A stretch of 64,000 nucleotides of DNA from assembly GCF_030815415.1 (NCBI RefSeq), contig NZ_JAUSWW010000001.1, positions 9,052,001-9,116,000 of the forward strand, given 5' to 3'. Under the pieces are notes generated by a model, which did not search any database, was not told the DNA's origin, and saw only the letters and a list, made by a program, of their open reading frames with translations. Shown in pieces: positions 8,656 to 16,641 of the stretch (its first letter is position 1; each line of letters begins with the position of its first letter). The DNA comes from Streptomyces canus. GTDB taxonomy: Bacteria > Actinomycetota > Actinomycetes > Streptomycetales > Streptomycetaceae. The translations under genes and the position numbers were made by a program.

Positions 8656-9753
8656 TCAGTACCGCAGAACCCCCGCGATCCCGCTCGCGTCGCCCAGCGT
8701 GCCGTCCGGTACGAAGCGGACCTCGGCGCCGGTCTCCAGACACTGCTCGACGATCTCGTCCACGATGTCCTCGCGGGCGTCGAGATCGCCGCTCAGGGCG
8801 GGGACCAGATGGTCGCCGCCCTCGTCGCGGACCGTCACCCGGTAGTTCTCCTCGACGGCCAGCAATCGGACGCGGCCCTCCCGGGCGCTCTGCCATACCT
8901 CGTCGACGCCGGCCGCGAACGCCCGGCGACCGCGTGCCGTCTCCAGCTCCCGGGCCACGGCGGCGGTGTTCTTGCGGGCCTCGGCCTCCTGCAGAGGTCG
9001 TACGGCCTGCCACACCGCGTCCGGGGTGCCGTGCGCGAGGCCGCCGTGCGGGACGTGGACGGCGTCCTTGGTGGCGCCTCCGACCTCGTCCAGCGCGGAC
9101 AGCGCCGCGGTCTCGCCCGTGATGTAGAGCGGCCGCGGATCCTCTCGCAGGAGTCTGCCCATCGCGGTGTCGGCATCCCGCAGGAAGTGACGGGTGTCCT
9201 CGTCGCGGAAGGTGCTCGGCAGATCGCCGATCCGCTCCTGGCGCTCGGCGTCGAAGTTCTCCCGGCTCCTGGTCAGCGGGAAGCCGCCGGCGCGGTGCTC
9301 GGTGACCCGGTCCGTGCCGCCGTTCCACAGCGTGACCTGGTCGGCGGAGACCGAGAGCACCCAGAACGGCCGCTCGGAGGCCTGCGCGGAGACGAGATTG
9401 CGGGTCAGGAAGGTGTCCGAGAGGACCACGCGTTCGGGTACGGCGCGGGCCAGCGACCACACCTGGTGCTCACCCGGAGCGGCGAAGATCACCAGGCCGT
9501 CCTCGGCATGGGCCAGGTCCACCTCGGAGAGGGCCTGGTCGAGCTGTCGTTCGACATCGGCGCGCCGTTCCCGGCTGACCGCGGGATCGGCCTCCAACTG
9601 CTTCTTGGCCGCGGCCACGACATTGCGCAACCGGACCGGGTCCTGGGTGTTCTCGGGCTCCCGGCGATGTGTCGGCGTCAGCACGGACACGGCCGGATAG
9701 GGGCGCGGGCGCCGCAGCTCTGTGAGGGTCGTGGGACTGAGTGCGTGCTCCAT
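8656..9753 (-). CDS. baeRF3-type protein (bacterial eRF1-like family 3)
   Basis: A 365-residue protein of the bacterial archaeo-eukaryotic release-factor-like superfamily, subgroup 3, whose members resemble the eRF1/Dom34 domains and are proposed to act at ribosomes or in nucleotide/RNA stress responses. Recognisable parts are the N-terminal PAVSVLTPTHRREPEN, a helical stretch RLRNVVAAAKKQLEADP, DGLVIFAAPGEHQVWSLA, the middle PLYITGETAALSALDEV, and the C-terminal ELETARGRRAFAAGVDEVW with EQCLETGAEVRFVPDGTL. ATG at 9753 is chosen over one 57 bases upstream because conservation begins there. It stops convergently close to the SsgA-like gene. Molecular function is not established for this subgroup. 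The 234 bases before the next gene hold no recognised feature. Confidence 0.75.
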   Translation of the reverse strand: MEHALSPTTLTELRRPRPYPAVSVLTPTHRREPENTQDPVRLRNVVAAAKKQLEADPAVSRERRADVERQLDQALSEVDLAHAEDGLVIFAAPGEHQVWSLARAVPERVVLSDTFLTRNLVSAQASERPFWVLSVSADQVTLWNGGTDRVTEHRAGGFPLTRSRENFDAERQERIGDLPSTFRDEDTRHFLRDADTAMGRLLREDPRPLYITGETAALSALDEVGGATKDAVHVPHGGLAHGTPDAVWQAVRPLQEAEARKNTAAVARELETARGRRAFAAGVDEVWQSAREGRVRLLAVEENYRVTVRDEGGDHLVPALSGDLDAREDIVDEIVEQCLETGAEVRFVPDGTLGDASGIAGVLRY

Positions 9754-9987
9754 ATCAGCACGATAGGACTGATTGCCGGATAGGGCATTAGGGGCAGCCA
9801 AGTCGGGCATTCAGGGTGATTCGCTGTTAGCGTCGCCTGAGTCGCCGGATGACGCTCTCCGCATCACGCAGGGACGGCGTACTGGGTGCTGATCATGTCG
9901 ACCATCGTCGGCGCCGAGTGGGGCGCGGGCGCGGCGGCGGGCACTGCATGACGTGCCCGATCGTGCGGGACCCGGTGGAGTTCTGAT

Positions 9988-10401
9988 CTAGTTCTTCGCG
10001 TCGATCACCGCGATGTTCCCCTGGGCCACCGCGCACAGCGTCCGCTGTCCGTCGGCGTCGACCGTGCTCACGTCGCAGCGGCTCACGACACGAGTGCGGC
10101 CGGCCCGCACCACCTGGGCGTGCGCGCGCAGGATCTCGCCCGTCGCCGGGCGCAGGTAGTCGATGGTGAAGCCGGAGGTGATCAGGCCCGGCCCCACCAC
10201 GGTGGCCGCGGCGAGCGTCAGCGTGTTGTCGGCCGCGTAGGAGACCACTCCGCCGTGGACGAAGCCGTACTGCTGGAACAGGTCCTGCCGGATGTCCAGT
10301 TCGAGGGTCGCCTCACCGTCCCCGAACGCCGTCACTCGGGCGCCCAGCAGTCTGCTGAAGGGCTGCTCCGCCAGGACCTTCTGTGCGAGGTCCAGATCCA
10401 T
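9988..10401 (-). CDS. PaaI-family hotdog thioesterase
   Basis: A 137-residue single hotdog domain. Visible motifs are LLGARVTAFGDGEATLELDI, then YGFVHGGVVSYAADNTLTLAA, the HGG loop and following helix typical of PaaI-type acyl-CoA thioesterases, then TIDYLRPATGEILRAHAQVV and CDVSTVDADGQRTLCAVAQGN. It should hydrolyse an acyl- or phenylacetyl-CoA-type thioester in the cytosol. The ATG at 10401 is preferred to a GTG four codons upstream. It is divergent from a MarR gene, and a perfect 20-bp palindrome 22 bases from its start makes MarR control very likely. Confidence 0.85.
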   Translation of the reverse strand: MDLDLAQKVLAEQPFSRLLGARVTAFGDGEATLELDIRQDLFQQYGFVHGGVVSYAADNTLTLAAATVVGPGLITSGFTIDYLRPATGEILRAHAQVVRAGRTRVVSRCDVSTVDADGQRTLCAVAQGNIAVIDAKN

Positions 10402-10422
10402 GGTCAGGCCCACCTCTCACTG

Positions 10423-10442
10423 TCACTTCACTAGTGAAGTGA
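10423..10442. promoter_or_regulatory. perfect 20-bp palindromic operator between thioesterase and MarR genes
   Basis: TCACTTCACT followed directly by its exact complement, centred between the divergent thioesterase (start 10401) and MarR (start 10481) genes. A MarR dimer classically binds a 16-20-bp palindrome in its own divergent promoter, so it very probably represses both genes from here until a ligand releases it. No other palindrome of this quality lies in the gap. Confidence 0.85.
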
Positions 10443-10480
10443 GGGTGGCGCGGTTCGATGTCCTCTGTCAAGATCGGCCC

Positions 10481-10906
10481 ATGGTCGAGCCGGATCAGCG
10501 CCTGTACTACCTGATGCAGCGGGCGGCACACCGTCTGCGCACCACGCTGGACCGGCGCTGCCTCGCCGTCGCCGGCGTCACCACCCCACAGCTCGGTGCG
10601 CTGTTCGCCGTACAGGAAGAGCCGGGCATCACCCAGCAGGGGCTCGCCCACGCGCTCGGTCTGCGAGAGTCCGCAGTCACCGGGCTCGTCGGACGCCTCA
10701 CCGCGGCGGGGCTGCTCTCGCGGCAGGCGCACCCGAGGCAACACCGGGCCGTGGTGCTGGAGTTGACGGAGGACGGCGAGGCGGCACTGGAGGCGGCCCG
10801 GCCCGAGATCGACCGCTTCAACGCCGAAGTGCGCGCCCTGCTCGGCGACGACGGCTTCGAGCGGACCGCGGCCGCCATGAACCGCCTCGCGCACTGGGAA
10901 GAGTGA
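10481..10906 (+). CDS. MarR-family transcriptional regulator
   Basis: A 141-residue dimeric winged-helix regulator. Helices YYLMQRAAHRLRTTLDRRC and TPQLGALFAVQEEPGITQQG lead into the recognition helix LGLRESAVTGLVGRLTAAGL and the wing LSRQAHPRQHRAVVLELTEDG. The ATG at 10481 (MVEPDQR) is chosen although the frame is open further upstream, because the domain begins there and upstream codons run through the operator. It presumably senses an aromatic or acyl ligand linked to the divergent thioesterase. The two genes form a compact regulator-enzyme unit. Confidence 0.9.
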   Translation: MVEPDQRLYYLMQRAAHRLRTTLDRRCLAVAGVTTPQLGALFAVQEEPGITQQGLAHALGLRESAVTGLVGRLTAAGLLSRQAHPRQHRAVVLELTEDGEAALEAARPEIDRFNAEVRALLGDDGFERTAAAMNRLAHWEE

Positions 10907-10943
10907 GTCCCGGACACCCGATGCCCTGTCCGCGGCGGCGGTC

Positions 10944-12500
10944 TCACTCGTCGTCCGTCTCCGAACCACAGGAGCTGCCGCTGGGGGGCAGGGTCCCGTA
11001 CAGGAGGAAGTTGTCGACCTTGCGCTGGACGCACCGGGAGGAGGCGTACCCGGTGTGGCCGTCGCCCTTGTTGTCGAGCACGACCGCCGAGCCGCCGAGC
11101 CGCTTCGCCGTCTCCACGGTCCAGCGGTACGGCGTCGCCGGGTCGCCGCGGGTGCCCACGAGGAGCATCTTCGGGGTGTCGACGTCCCGGATCTCGTCGC
11201 GGATGAAGTCGGTGCCCTTGGGGCGGCCGTAGCACGTCAGCACCTCGGTGAGACGGTAGCGGCCGAAGACGGGGGAGGCGTCCTCGTACGCGGCGCGCAG
11301 CCGGCCGAGGTCGCGGGTGATCTCGTCGGCGGTGGGCCGGTCGGGGTCGTCCGCGCAGTTGATCGCCATCAGCGCCGCCGGCAGGTTGTCCAGCGGGACC
11401 TCGTCCCCGTCGGCCAGCTCGCCGTCGCCTTTCGCGCGGCCGGGGAGCGTGATCCCGCCCGAGGCGAACGCCTCGATGCCCCGGGTGTCCCCGTCCTCGA
11501 CGAGCTGGGCGAGGGCCCGCTCCAGCAAGGGCCACAGTTCCCGGCTGTAGAGGGCCTGTGCGAGGGCGCCCACGAGGTCCTGGCCGGTGAAGTCGTAGCC
11601 CCAGTCGGACGGCACCGGATCCTGGTCGAGCGAGTCGACGAGCCGGACGACCTGCTCCCGGGCCGTGCGCGGATCCTGGCCGAAGGGGCAGGCGATGTCC
11701 TCGGTGCACCAGTCGATGAAGTCCTCCAGCGCGATCTGCTGGCCCTCCGCACCCACCCTGCTCTGCTCGGTGAGCGGCTCCGTCAGTGTGTCCACACCGT
11801 CGAGCACCAACCGGCCGACCTTCTTCGGGAATTGAGCGGCGTAGACCGCGCCGAGCCGGGTTCCGTAGGAGAAGCCCAGGTAGTTGAGCTTCTTGTCGTC
11901 GAGGGCCGCGCGCATCACGTCCATGTCGCGGGAGGCGTTGACCGTGCCGATGTGCCGGAGGACCGGGCCGGAGTGCTCGGCGCAGGCGGCGGCGACCCGC
12001 TTCAACTGCCGCAGCAGCGCCCGCGGGTCGTCACCGCCCTCCGTCGCCGCGAGCGCCTCGTCGGTGCCGTCCCCGCAGCTGACCGGGGAGGACCGGCCGA
12101 CGCCGCGCGGATCGAAGGACACGACGTCGTACCCCTTGGCCAGACCCATGAACTCGTTGCCGCTCGAGGCGAGTTCACTCACGCCGGCGCCACCGGGACC
12201 GCCGAAGTTCAGCAGCACCGAACCCCTCGGCTTCCCGGTCGCCCGATAGCGGGCCAGGGCCAGTTGGAGGGTTCCCGACGTGGGCTTGGCGTAGTCGAGG
12301 GGAACCGTGACCTTGCCGCACTGGAGATCCTTGGGGGCCTCCATGCCCTCGCACTTCGACCACCTGACCTTCTGGTCGTAGAACCGTGAGAGGTCGGGCC
12401 CGTCGCGGTGGGTGGTCGCCGTCGGCAGCCCCGCGCTCAGCAGGGCGAGGCCCACCGCTCCGGTCATCACACAGCGCCGCGTGGACAGCTTGGCCAGCAT
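10944..12500 (-). CDS. secreted alpha/beta hydrolase, tripeptidyl-aminopeptidase (TAP) type
   Basis: A 518-residue exported serine hydrolase. The signal peptide is residues 1-30 (VMTGAVGLALLSAGLPTA). The oxyanion-hole sequence is VLLNFGGPGGAGVSEL, the nucleophile elbow NYLGFSYGTRLGAVYA, and the C-terminal TAP domain (about 410-515) carries the acidic residue (VGTRGDPATPY) and the catalytic His in NKGDGHTGYASSRCVQ. Family members release N-terminal tripeptides or amino acids from peptides outside the cell; some instead act on lactones or proline derivatives. ATG at 12500 is favoured over 12512 by GGAGG five bases upstream of it. It converges on the MarR gene. Confidence 0.88.
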   Translation of the reverse strand: MLAKLSTRRCVMTGAVGLALLSAGLPTATTHRDGPDLSRFYDQKVRWSKCEGMEAPKDLQCGKVTVPLDYAKPTSGTLQLALARYRATGKPRGSVLLNFGGPGGAGVSELASSGNEFMGLAKGYDVVSFDPRGVGRSSPVSCGDGTDEALAATEGGDDPRALLRQLKRVAAACAEHSGPVLRHIGTVNASRDMDVMRAALDDKKLNYLGFSYGTRLGAVYAAQFPKKVGRLVLDGVDTLTEPLTEQSRVGAEGQQIALEDFIDWCTEDIACPFGQDPRTAREQVVRLVDSLDQDPVPSDWGYDFTGQDLVGALAQALYSRELWPLLERALAQLVEDGDTRGIEAFASGGITLPGRAKGDGELADGDEVPLDNLPAALMAINCADDPDRPTADEITRDLGRLRAAYEDASPVFGRYRLTEVLTCYGRPKGTDFIRDEIRDVDTPKMLLVGTRGDPATPYRWTVETAKRLGGSAVVLDNKGDGHTGYASSRCVQRKVDNFLLYGTLPPSGSSCGSETDDE

Positions 12501-12774
12501 CGATGCCTCCATGGGCGCCCGCTGCGGACCGCGAGAACAGCGCCCTCGATCACCATAAGCGGCCCCCGGAGGCGCCGCCTCCGGACGGGCGGGCCCGTGC
12601 GGAGTGCCTTATCCTGCGCCCCTCCATGAGCATTCGACGGTTTTACGACTAGTTCGACAACCGTGTCGCTCGATGGGGTGAAAGGCCGATAAGCCATAAC
12701 TCGGATGGTTTCACCTGCGTTTTATGGCATGCGGGTGAGTGCCCGCGAACCATGTTCTGGAAGGCAGGGAACCT

Positions 12775-13425
12775 ATGAAACGGGTTACCCGAAACGGTGT
12801 GATCGCCGTCGCCGCCGTGTCCGGCGCGATGGCTGTGGTGATGCCCGCTTACGCCGACTCCGCGGCGGACGGCGAGACGGCCGGCTCGCCCGGGGTCGTC
12901 TCCGGCAACACGATCCAGCTCCCGGTGCATGTCCCGGTGAACGTCTGCGGCAACACCGTGAACGTGGTGGGGCTTCTCAACCCCGCCGCGGGCAACACCT
13001 GTGTGAACGAGGGCGGCGAGAACGGCCCGGCGCCCGCGGGCGCCGCCGCGCAGAGCAGCGGAAAGGATTCGCCGGGGGTGGTCTCCGGCAACGGTGTCCA
13101 GCTTCCGGTCCACCTCCCGGTGAACGTCAGCGGGAACGGTGTGAGCGTGGCCGGGGTCGGCAACGCGGCCGCTGGCAACGAGTCCGGCAACAGCTCCGGC
13201 GAACAGCCCGCCGAGACCCCCGTGAAGCCGGCACCCGAGCCGGAGGTCGCCCCTCCGAAGCCGCGCCCGGGTCCGAAGGCCGACGAGCCCGGGCCGGGGC
13301 AGCCCGTGTCCTCGCTCGCCCACACGGGAGCGGACCAGACCCTCCCCGCCGTCGCGGGCAGCGCCGCGCTGATGCTGGGCGGAGCCGCCCTGTACCGCCG
13401 CTTCCGCCCGCGGTCGGAGCGCTGA
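12775..13425 (+). CDS. long chaplin with LAxTG-type cell-wall sorting signal
   Basis: Chaplins are amyloid-like surface proteins that coat aerial hyphae and spores. This 216-residue protein has a signal peptide (1-28, VIAVAAVSGAMAVVMPAYA), a first chaplin domain (about 37-78) with two Cys (VCGNTVNVV, AGNTCVNE), a second chaplin domain (about 98-140) in which both Cys positions are Ser, a Pro-rich spacer (EPEVAPPKPRPGPKA), and a C-terminal sorting signal made of LAHTG, a hydrophobic segment and RRFRPRSER. LAxTG is the sortase E motif, so the protein should be fixed to peptidoglycan. The ATG at 12775 has AGGCAGGG upstream. The 5' region holds a GCGGG/CCCGC hairpin (12731-12746). Confidence 0.93.
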   Translation: MKRVTRNGVIAVAAVSGAMAVVMPAYADSAADGETAGSPGVVSGNTIQLPVHVPVNVCGNTVNVVGLLNPAAGNTCVNEGGENGPAPAGAAAQSSGKDSPGVVSGNGVQLPVHLPVNVSGNGVSVAGVGNAAAGNESGNSSGEQPAETPVKPAPEPEVAPPKPRPGPKADEPGPGQPVSSLAHTGADQTLPAVAGSAALMLGGAALYRRFRPRSER

Positions 13426-13447
13426 CGGTTCCTTCACGGAGACGGAA

Positions 13448-13476
13448 GGCCCCACCGGGCGGTGACCGGTGGGGCC
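13448..13476 (+). terminator. terminator downstream of the chaplin gene
   Basis: Perfect 11-bp inverted repeat (arms 13448-13458 and 13466-13476) with a 7-base loop, 22 bases past the chaplin stop codon. It fits a factor-independent terminator without a U run. Confidence 0.8.
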
Positions 13477-13606
13477 TCCGCCGACACCGGCCAAGCACAC
13501 ACGGGCCCTTCTCGTCAGGACGCCGGAGCTTTCCCGTCGGACACCACGCCGAGCGGGACCGTCCCGTCCGGTGCCATATGCCGGTACAAGGGCGAGATCG
13601 TAGGCG

Positions 13607-13827
13607 TCACCCCTGGTGGAAGCGCCGGTGGAGTGCGTGCACCTCCTCGGCGAGCGCCGGCACCGGGCCCTCCACGGCCACCCCGGGCGCCACCTCGTGC
13701 ACCGGCAGGGTCCGCACCGGTGGCGAGGGAACCCCCAACTGGCTCAACCACTGGGCCAGTTGTTCCGAGGAGGCGACATACACGATGCGGCCGAGGCCCA
13801 CCCAGGCGTGGGCGGCCGCGCACATAG
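13607..13827 (-). pseudogene. nucleoside/CMP deaminase-like gene, C-terminal fragment cut off by the IS
   Basis: Encodes MCAAAHAWVGLGRIVYVASS and about 50 further residues to a stop at 13607, the back half of a cytidine-deaminase-fold protein. MCAAAH begins with the second zinc Cys of the PCxxC motif. The front half lies on the other side of the insertion sequence (15249-15507). Removing the IS and one 4-bp target copy joins the halves in frame: 259 plus 221 bases give 160 codons, the usual length. The first zinc Cys is on the other fragment, so this piece cannot be active alone. Confidence 0.9.
13824..13827. repeat. 4-bp target-site duplication (ATAG), left copy; right copy at 15245-15248
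   Basis: ATAG immediately flanks both ends of the element. Deleting one copy with the element restores the deaminase reading frame through its CPMC motif, which independently confirms the boundaries. Confidence 0.85.
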
Positions 13828-13848
13828 TAGGGCTCCGTTAGGTCTTTC
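13828..13848. repeat. left terminal inverted repeat of the IS
   Basis: TAGGGCTCCGTTAGGTCTTTC; matches the complement of 15224-15244 at 19 of 21 positions. Confidence 0.85.
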
Positions 13849-13879
13849 CGTTGGGCCTGATCAAGAGCATGTTGGGTGT

Positions 13880-15234
13880 GTGGACGCACATGAAGTGAAC
13901 CGAGCTCGGGCGAAGTTGGCGTTATTCGTCGCTGATGTGTTTGCGTCGGTGTCGCGCAAGGATCAGCGGGCGAAGGGTGACTGCTATCTGCGGGGGCTGA
14001 TGCTGGACGGGCGGCGCAAGTCGATCCAGCCGATGGCGGAGCGGCTGCCGGATGGCAACGAGCAGAACCTGCAGCAGTTCGTGAACCAGTCGACCTGGGA
14101 TCCGGTGCCGGTGCGGCGCCGGATCGCGCAGCGGATGGTGCCGAGAATCGGGCCGGATGCCTGGGTGGTCGATGACGTGTCGTTTCCCAAGGACGGGAAG
14201 ATGTCGGTGGCGGTCGCCCGCCAGTACTGCGGGGCGCTGGGCAAGCGGGCCAATTGTCAGGTCGCGGTGAGTGTGCACGCGGTCTCCGATGCTGCGTCCT
14301 GTCCGCTGCAGTGGCGGTTGTTCGTGCCCCAGGAGTGGGCGGACGATGCCGGACGGCGGCAGAAGACCGGGATACCGCAGGAGGTCGGGCACCGGGAGAA
14401 GTGGCGCCTGGCCCTGGACAGCATCGACGAGTTGGCCACGTGGAATCTGGTGCCGCCGGTGGTGGTGGCGGATGCCGGCTACGGGCAGAACGCCGACTTC
14501 CGCGACGGCCTGGAGGGCCGGGGCATCGGCTATGTCGTGGCGATCCGTTCGGATGTGAGCGTCCACCCGCACGATGCGCGGCCCGCCGCCCCGGCATGGT
14601 CCGGCAACGGCCCCAGGCCGCAGTCTCGTTACCGGGACAAGCCGTCCTCGGTGGCCGCGCTGGCGGCCGGCCGCGGGCGGCAGGCCTTCTCCGAGGTGAC
14701 CTGGCGGGAAGGCTCCCGCGGACCGATGCGTTCGCGCTTTTCGGCACTGCGGGTGCGGCCGGCCGGGGTGCGGGCCCGCCGTCTGGCCCAGGCCGCCGCC
14801 ATGGCCGAACACGGCCACTGGGACGGCGTCCTGCCCGAGGTGACGCTGCTGGCCGAATGGCCCGAAGGCGCCGAAGCACCCACCGACTACTGGCTGTCCA
14901 ACCTGCCCGCCGACACCCCGATCGCCGAACTCGTCCGTCTGGCCAAGATCCGCTGGCGCATCGAGCACGACTACCGCGAACTCAAGCACGGCCTGGGCCT
15001 GGACCATTTCGAGGGACGTTCCTGGAACGGCTGGCATCACCACGTCACCCTGGTCACCGCCGCCCACGCCTTCCTCACCGAACAGCGCCTGGCCCCAAAA
15101 GCCGATACAGCGGACTCACCCTCTATCAGATCCTCGACGCCATCCAGGACCTGCTGAACTGCTGGACCGGCACCTGCACCACCTGCCACCGGCCGCTGCC
15201 CAGCAGGACCACACCAAGATCCAGAACGACCTAA
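13880..15234 (+). pseudogene. IS701-family transposase, C-terminal frameshift
   Basis: A DDE transposase of the IS701 (DUF4338-like/DDE_5) type. Catalytic regions visible: WVVDDVSFPKDGKMSVAVAR with the first Asp, VVADAGYGQNADFRDGL with the second, and IEHDYRELKHGLGLDHFEGR with the Glu. The likely start is the GTG at 13880 (VDAHEVNRARAK). The frame holds to about residue 410, then switches at about 15105-15112: the open frame ends early at 15157 while the conserved tail GLTLYQILDAIQDLL continues in another frame to a stop at 15234. A single-base loss explains this. The catalytic residues are all upstream of the shift, so residual activity cannot be excluded. Confidence 0.85.
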
Positions 15235-15244
15235 CGGAGTCCTA
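15224..15244. repeat. right terminal inverted repeat of the IS
   Basis: Mate of 13828-13848. It contains the TAA that would end the original transposase frame. Confidence 0.85.
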
Positions 15245-15248
15245 ATAG

Positions 15249-15507
15249 GACAGTGCTCGCCGGAGGTGTAGACGGTCGCCGCCGCCCGCGCCTCGGGCGA
15301 CATGTGGGCCGCGGACCAGCGCGCCAGCTCGAACTCGGGGTGGCGGGTGCGGTCCCCGGAGGCCACCCGGTTGTGGTCCTCGGCGAGCACCTCGCCGTCC
15401 GCTCCCACCAGCACCGAACCGAACGGCTCGTCCCCCGCCTCCAGGGCCTCGGCGGCCAGCTCCACACAGCGGCGCAGATACGGCAGCTCGGCGTCCTTCA
15501 CGACCAT
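15249..15507 (-). pseudogene. nucleoside/CMP deaminase-like gene, N-terminal fragment cut off by the IS
   Basis: From the ATG at 15507 (MVVKDAELPYLRRCVELAAE) through DEPFGSVLVGADGEVLAEDH, the catalytic-region strand RHPEFELARWSAAHM and TVYTSGEHCP, where the IS begins. In the intact family the sequence continues CPMCAAAHAWVGLGR, as on the left fragment. The reading frame runs into the IS for about 50 foreign codons before a stop. The break falls between the two zinc Cys, which must abolish the metal site. The family deaminates cytosine, guanine or nucleosides; the substrate of this one is unknown. Confidence 0.9.
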
Positions 15508-15651
15508 GACGTGCAACCCTTCCGGCGGTGTGATCTTCGATCAGGCACCCTACGTCCGCCCGCACGCGAGCGGGAGGCGTGGCGCCCGCGCCTCCTGGTG
15601 ATGGCCCGTAAACGTGTTGCCGCCCGGGCTCCCTGATGCTGGAGTGAATCC

Positions 15652-16428
15652 ATGGATCACACCGCGGTACTCGCCCTGTACGACCGGGACATGCGCGAAG
15701 GCGCACAGCCGGACAGCCCCGAGTCCCGGATCGAGCGGGTCGGCAAGGTGGTCCGCCAGGTCTCCTCCGAGCAGGGATGGAACGGCGTGGTCTGGTCCGA
15801 CCTGGACGCCGGCGGAGCGGACGCGGCGATCGCCGAGCAGATCTCGTACTTCTCCGGACTCGGTCGCGAGTTCGAGTGGAAGCTCTACGGGCACGACCTG
15901 CCGGTCGACCTCGGACAGCGGCTCAGGACGGCCGGGTTCACCGCGCAGCCCGAGGAGACCCTGATGATCGGCGAGGTCGCCGACCTGACCCTCGACGCCG
16001 AGCCGCCCGAGGGTGTGCGCATCCTGCCCGTCACCGACCGGGCGGGCGTCGACCTCGTCGCGGACGTGCACGAGGCGGCCTTCGGCACCGACAGCACCCG
16101 GCTGCGCCACCAGCTGCTCGCCCAGCTCACCGCCGACCCGGACTCCGTGGTCGCCGTCGTCGCCCTGGCCGGGGACACCCCGGTCAGCGCGGCCCGGATG
16201 GAGCTGGTGCCGGGCACCCGGTTCGCCGGTCTGTGGGGCGGCGGCACCGTCGAGGCCTGGCGCGGCCGTGGCATCTACCGCGCCCTGGTCGCCGTGCGCG
16301 CCCGCGAGGCGGTGGAGCGCGGCTACCGCTATCTCCAGGTGGATGCCATGCCGGCCAGCCGCCCCATCCTGGAACGGCTCGGCTTCGAGCCGCTGACCAC
16401 GACCACTCCGTACCTGCACACACCGTGA
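15652..16428 (+). CDS. GNAT-family N-acetyltransferase
   Basis: A 258-residue protein with a C-terminal GNAT domain (about 120-255). The acetyl-CoA loop is in LWGGGTVEAWRGRGIYRALV, an R-G-R-G-I variant of the Q/RxxGxG/A motif A; the following helix is VAVRAREAVERGYRYLQVDA, and PASRPILERLGFEPL is motif B. The N-terminal 110 residues (YDRDMREGAQPDSPESRIER) match a subfamily with a leading non-catalytic domain. It should acetylate an amine of a small molecule or protein in the cytosol; the acceptor is not predictable. It begins 145 bases beyond the disrupted deaminase and reads away from it. Confidence 0.88.
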   Translation: MDHTAVLALYDRDMREGAQPDSPESRIERVGKVVRQVSSEQGWNGVVWSDLDAGGADAAIAEQISYFSGLGREFEWKLYGHDLPVDLGQRLRTAGFTAQPEETLMIGEVADLTLDAEPPEGVRILPVTDRAGVDLVADVHEAAFGTDSTRLRHQLLAQLTADPDSVVAVVALAGDTPVSAARMELVPGTRFAGLWGGGTVEAWRGRGIYRALVAVRAREAVERGYRYLQVDAMPASRPILERLGFEPLTTTTPYLHTP

Positions 16429-16442
16429 CGCGGACCACGCTC

Positions 16443-16638
16443 CGGGGGCCGCCAGATCAGCCGAGCCCTCACCGAGGCGGGCCACAAGGTCACCGGCGCG
16501 GGCCGCGCCATGGCCGCCGCCGTCGGATGTGGCTGATGGGGCCGATGTCCTACGCGCAGGTGGTGGTGGCGACGCTGCGGGTGTCCATCGCCGAGGCCGA
16601 GCGGGAACTGGGCTGGTCGCCGGTGTACCCCGCTGCGT
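16443..16638 (+). pseudogene. remnant of an NAD(P)-dependent epimerase/dehydratase gene
   Basis: Two short coding scraps in different frames. First, about 16443-16535 reads like GRQISRALTEAGHKVTGAGR, the start of an extended SDR epimerase after its GxxGxxG loop. Then, about 16550-16632, reads SYAQVVVATLRVSIAEAERE followed by LGWSPVYP, the usual end of such proteins. Most of the middle (over 200 residues) is gone. The identification rests on short stretches and is moderately secure. Confidence 0.45.
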
Positions 16639-16641
16639 GCC

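Larger units (their letters stand above)
13828..15244 (+). mobile_element. IS701-type insertion sequence, 1417 bp
   Basis: Bounded by near-perfect inverted repeats that begin TAGG(G/A)CTCCGTTAGGTC, flanked by a 4-bp direct repeat. It contains one transposase gene reading rightward that occupies nearly the whole element; the transposase stop codon in its original frame lies inside the right repeat. Four-base duplications and this transposase family fit IS701. The element interrupts a deaminase gene in the opposite orientation. Because the transposase is frameshifted, this copy probably cannot move by itself but could be mobilised by an intact relative. Confidence 0.9.
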
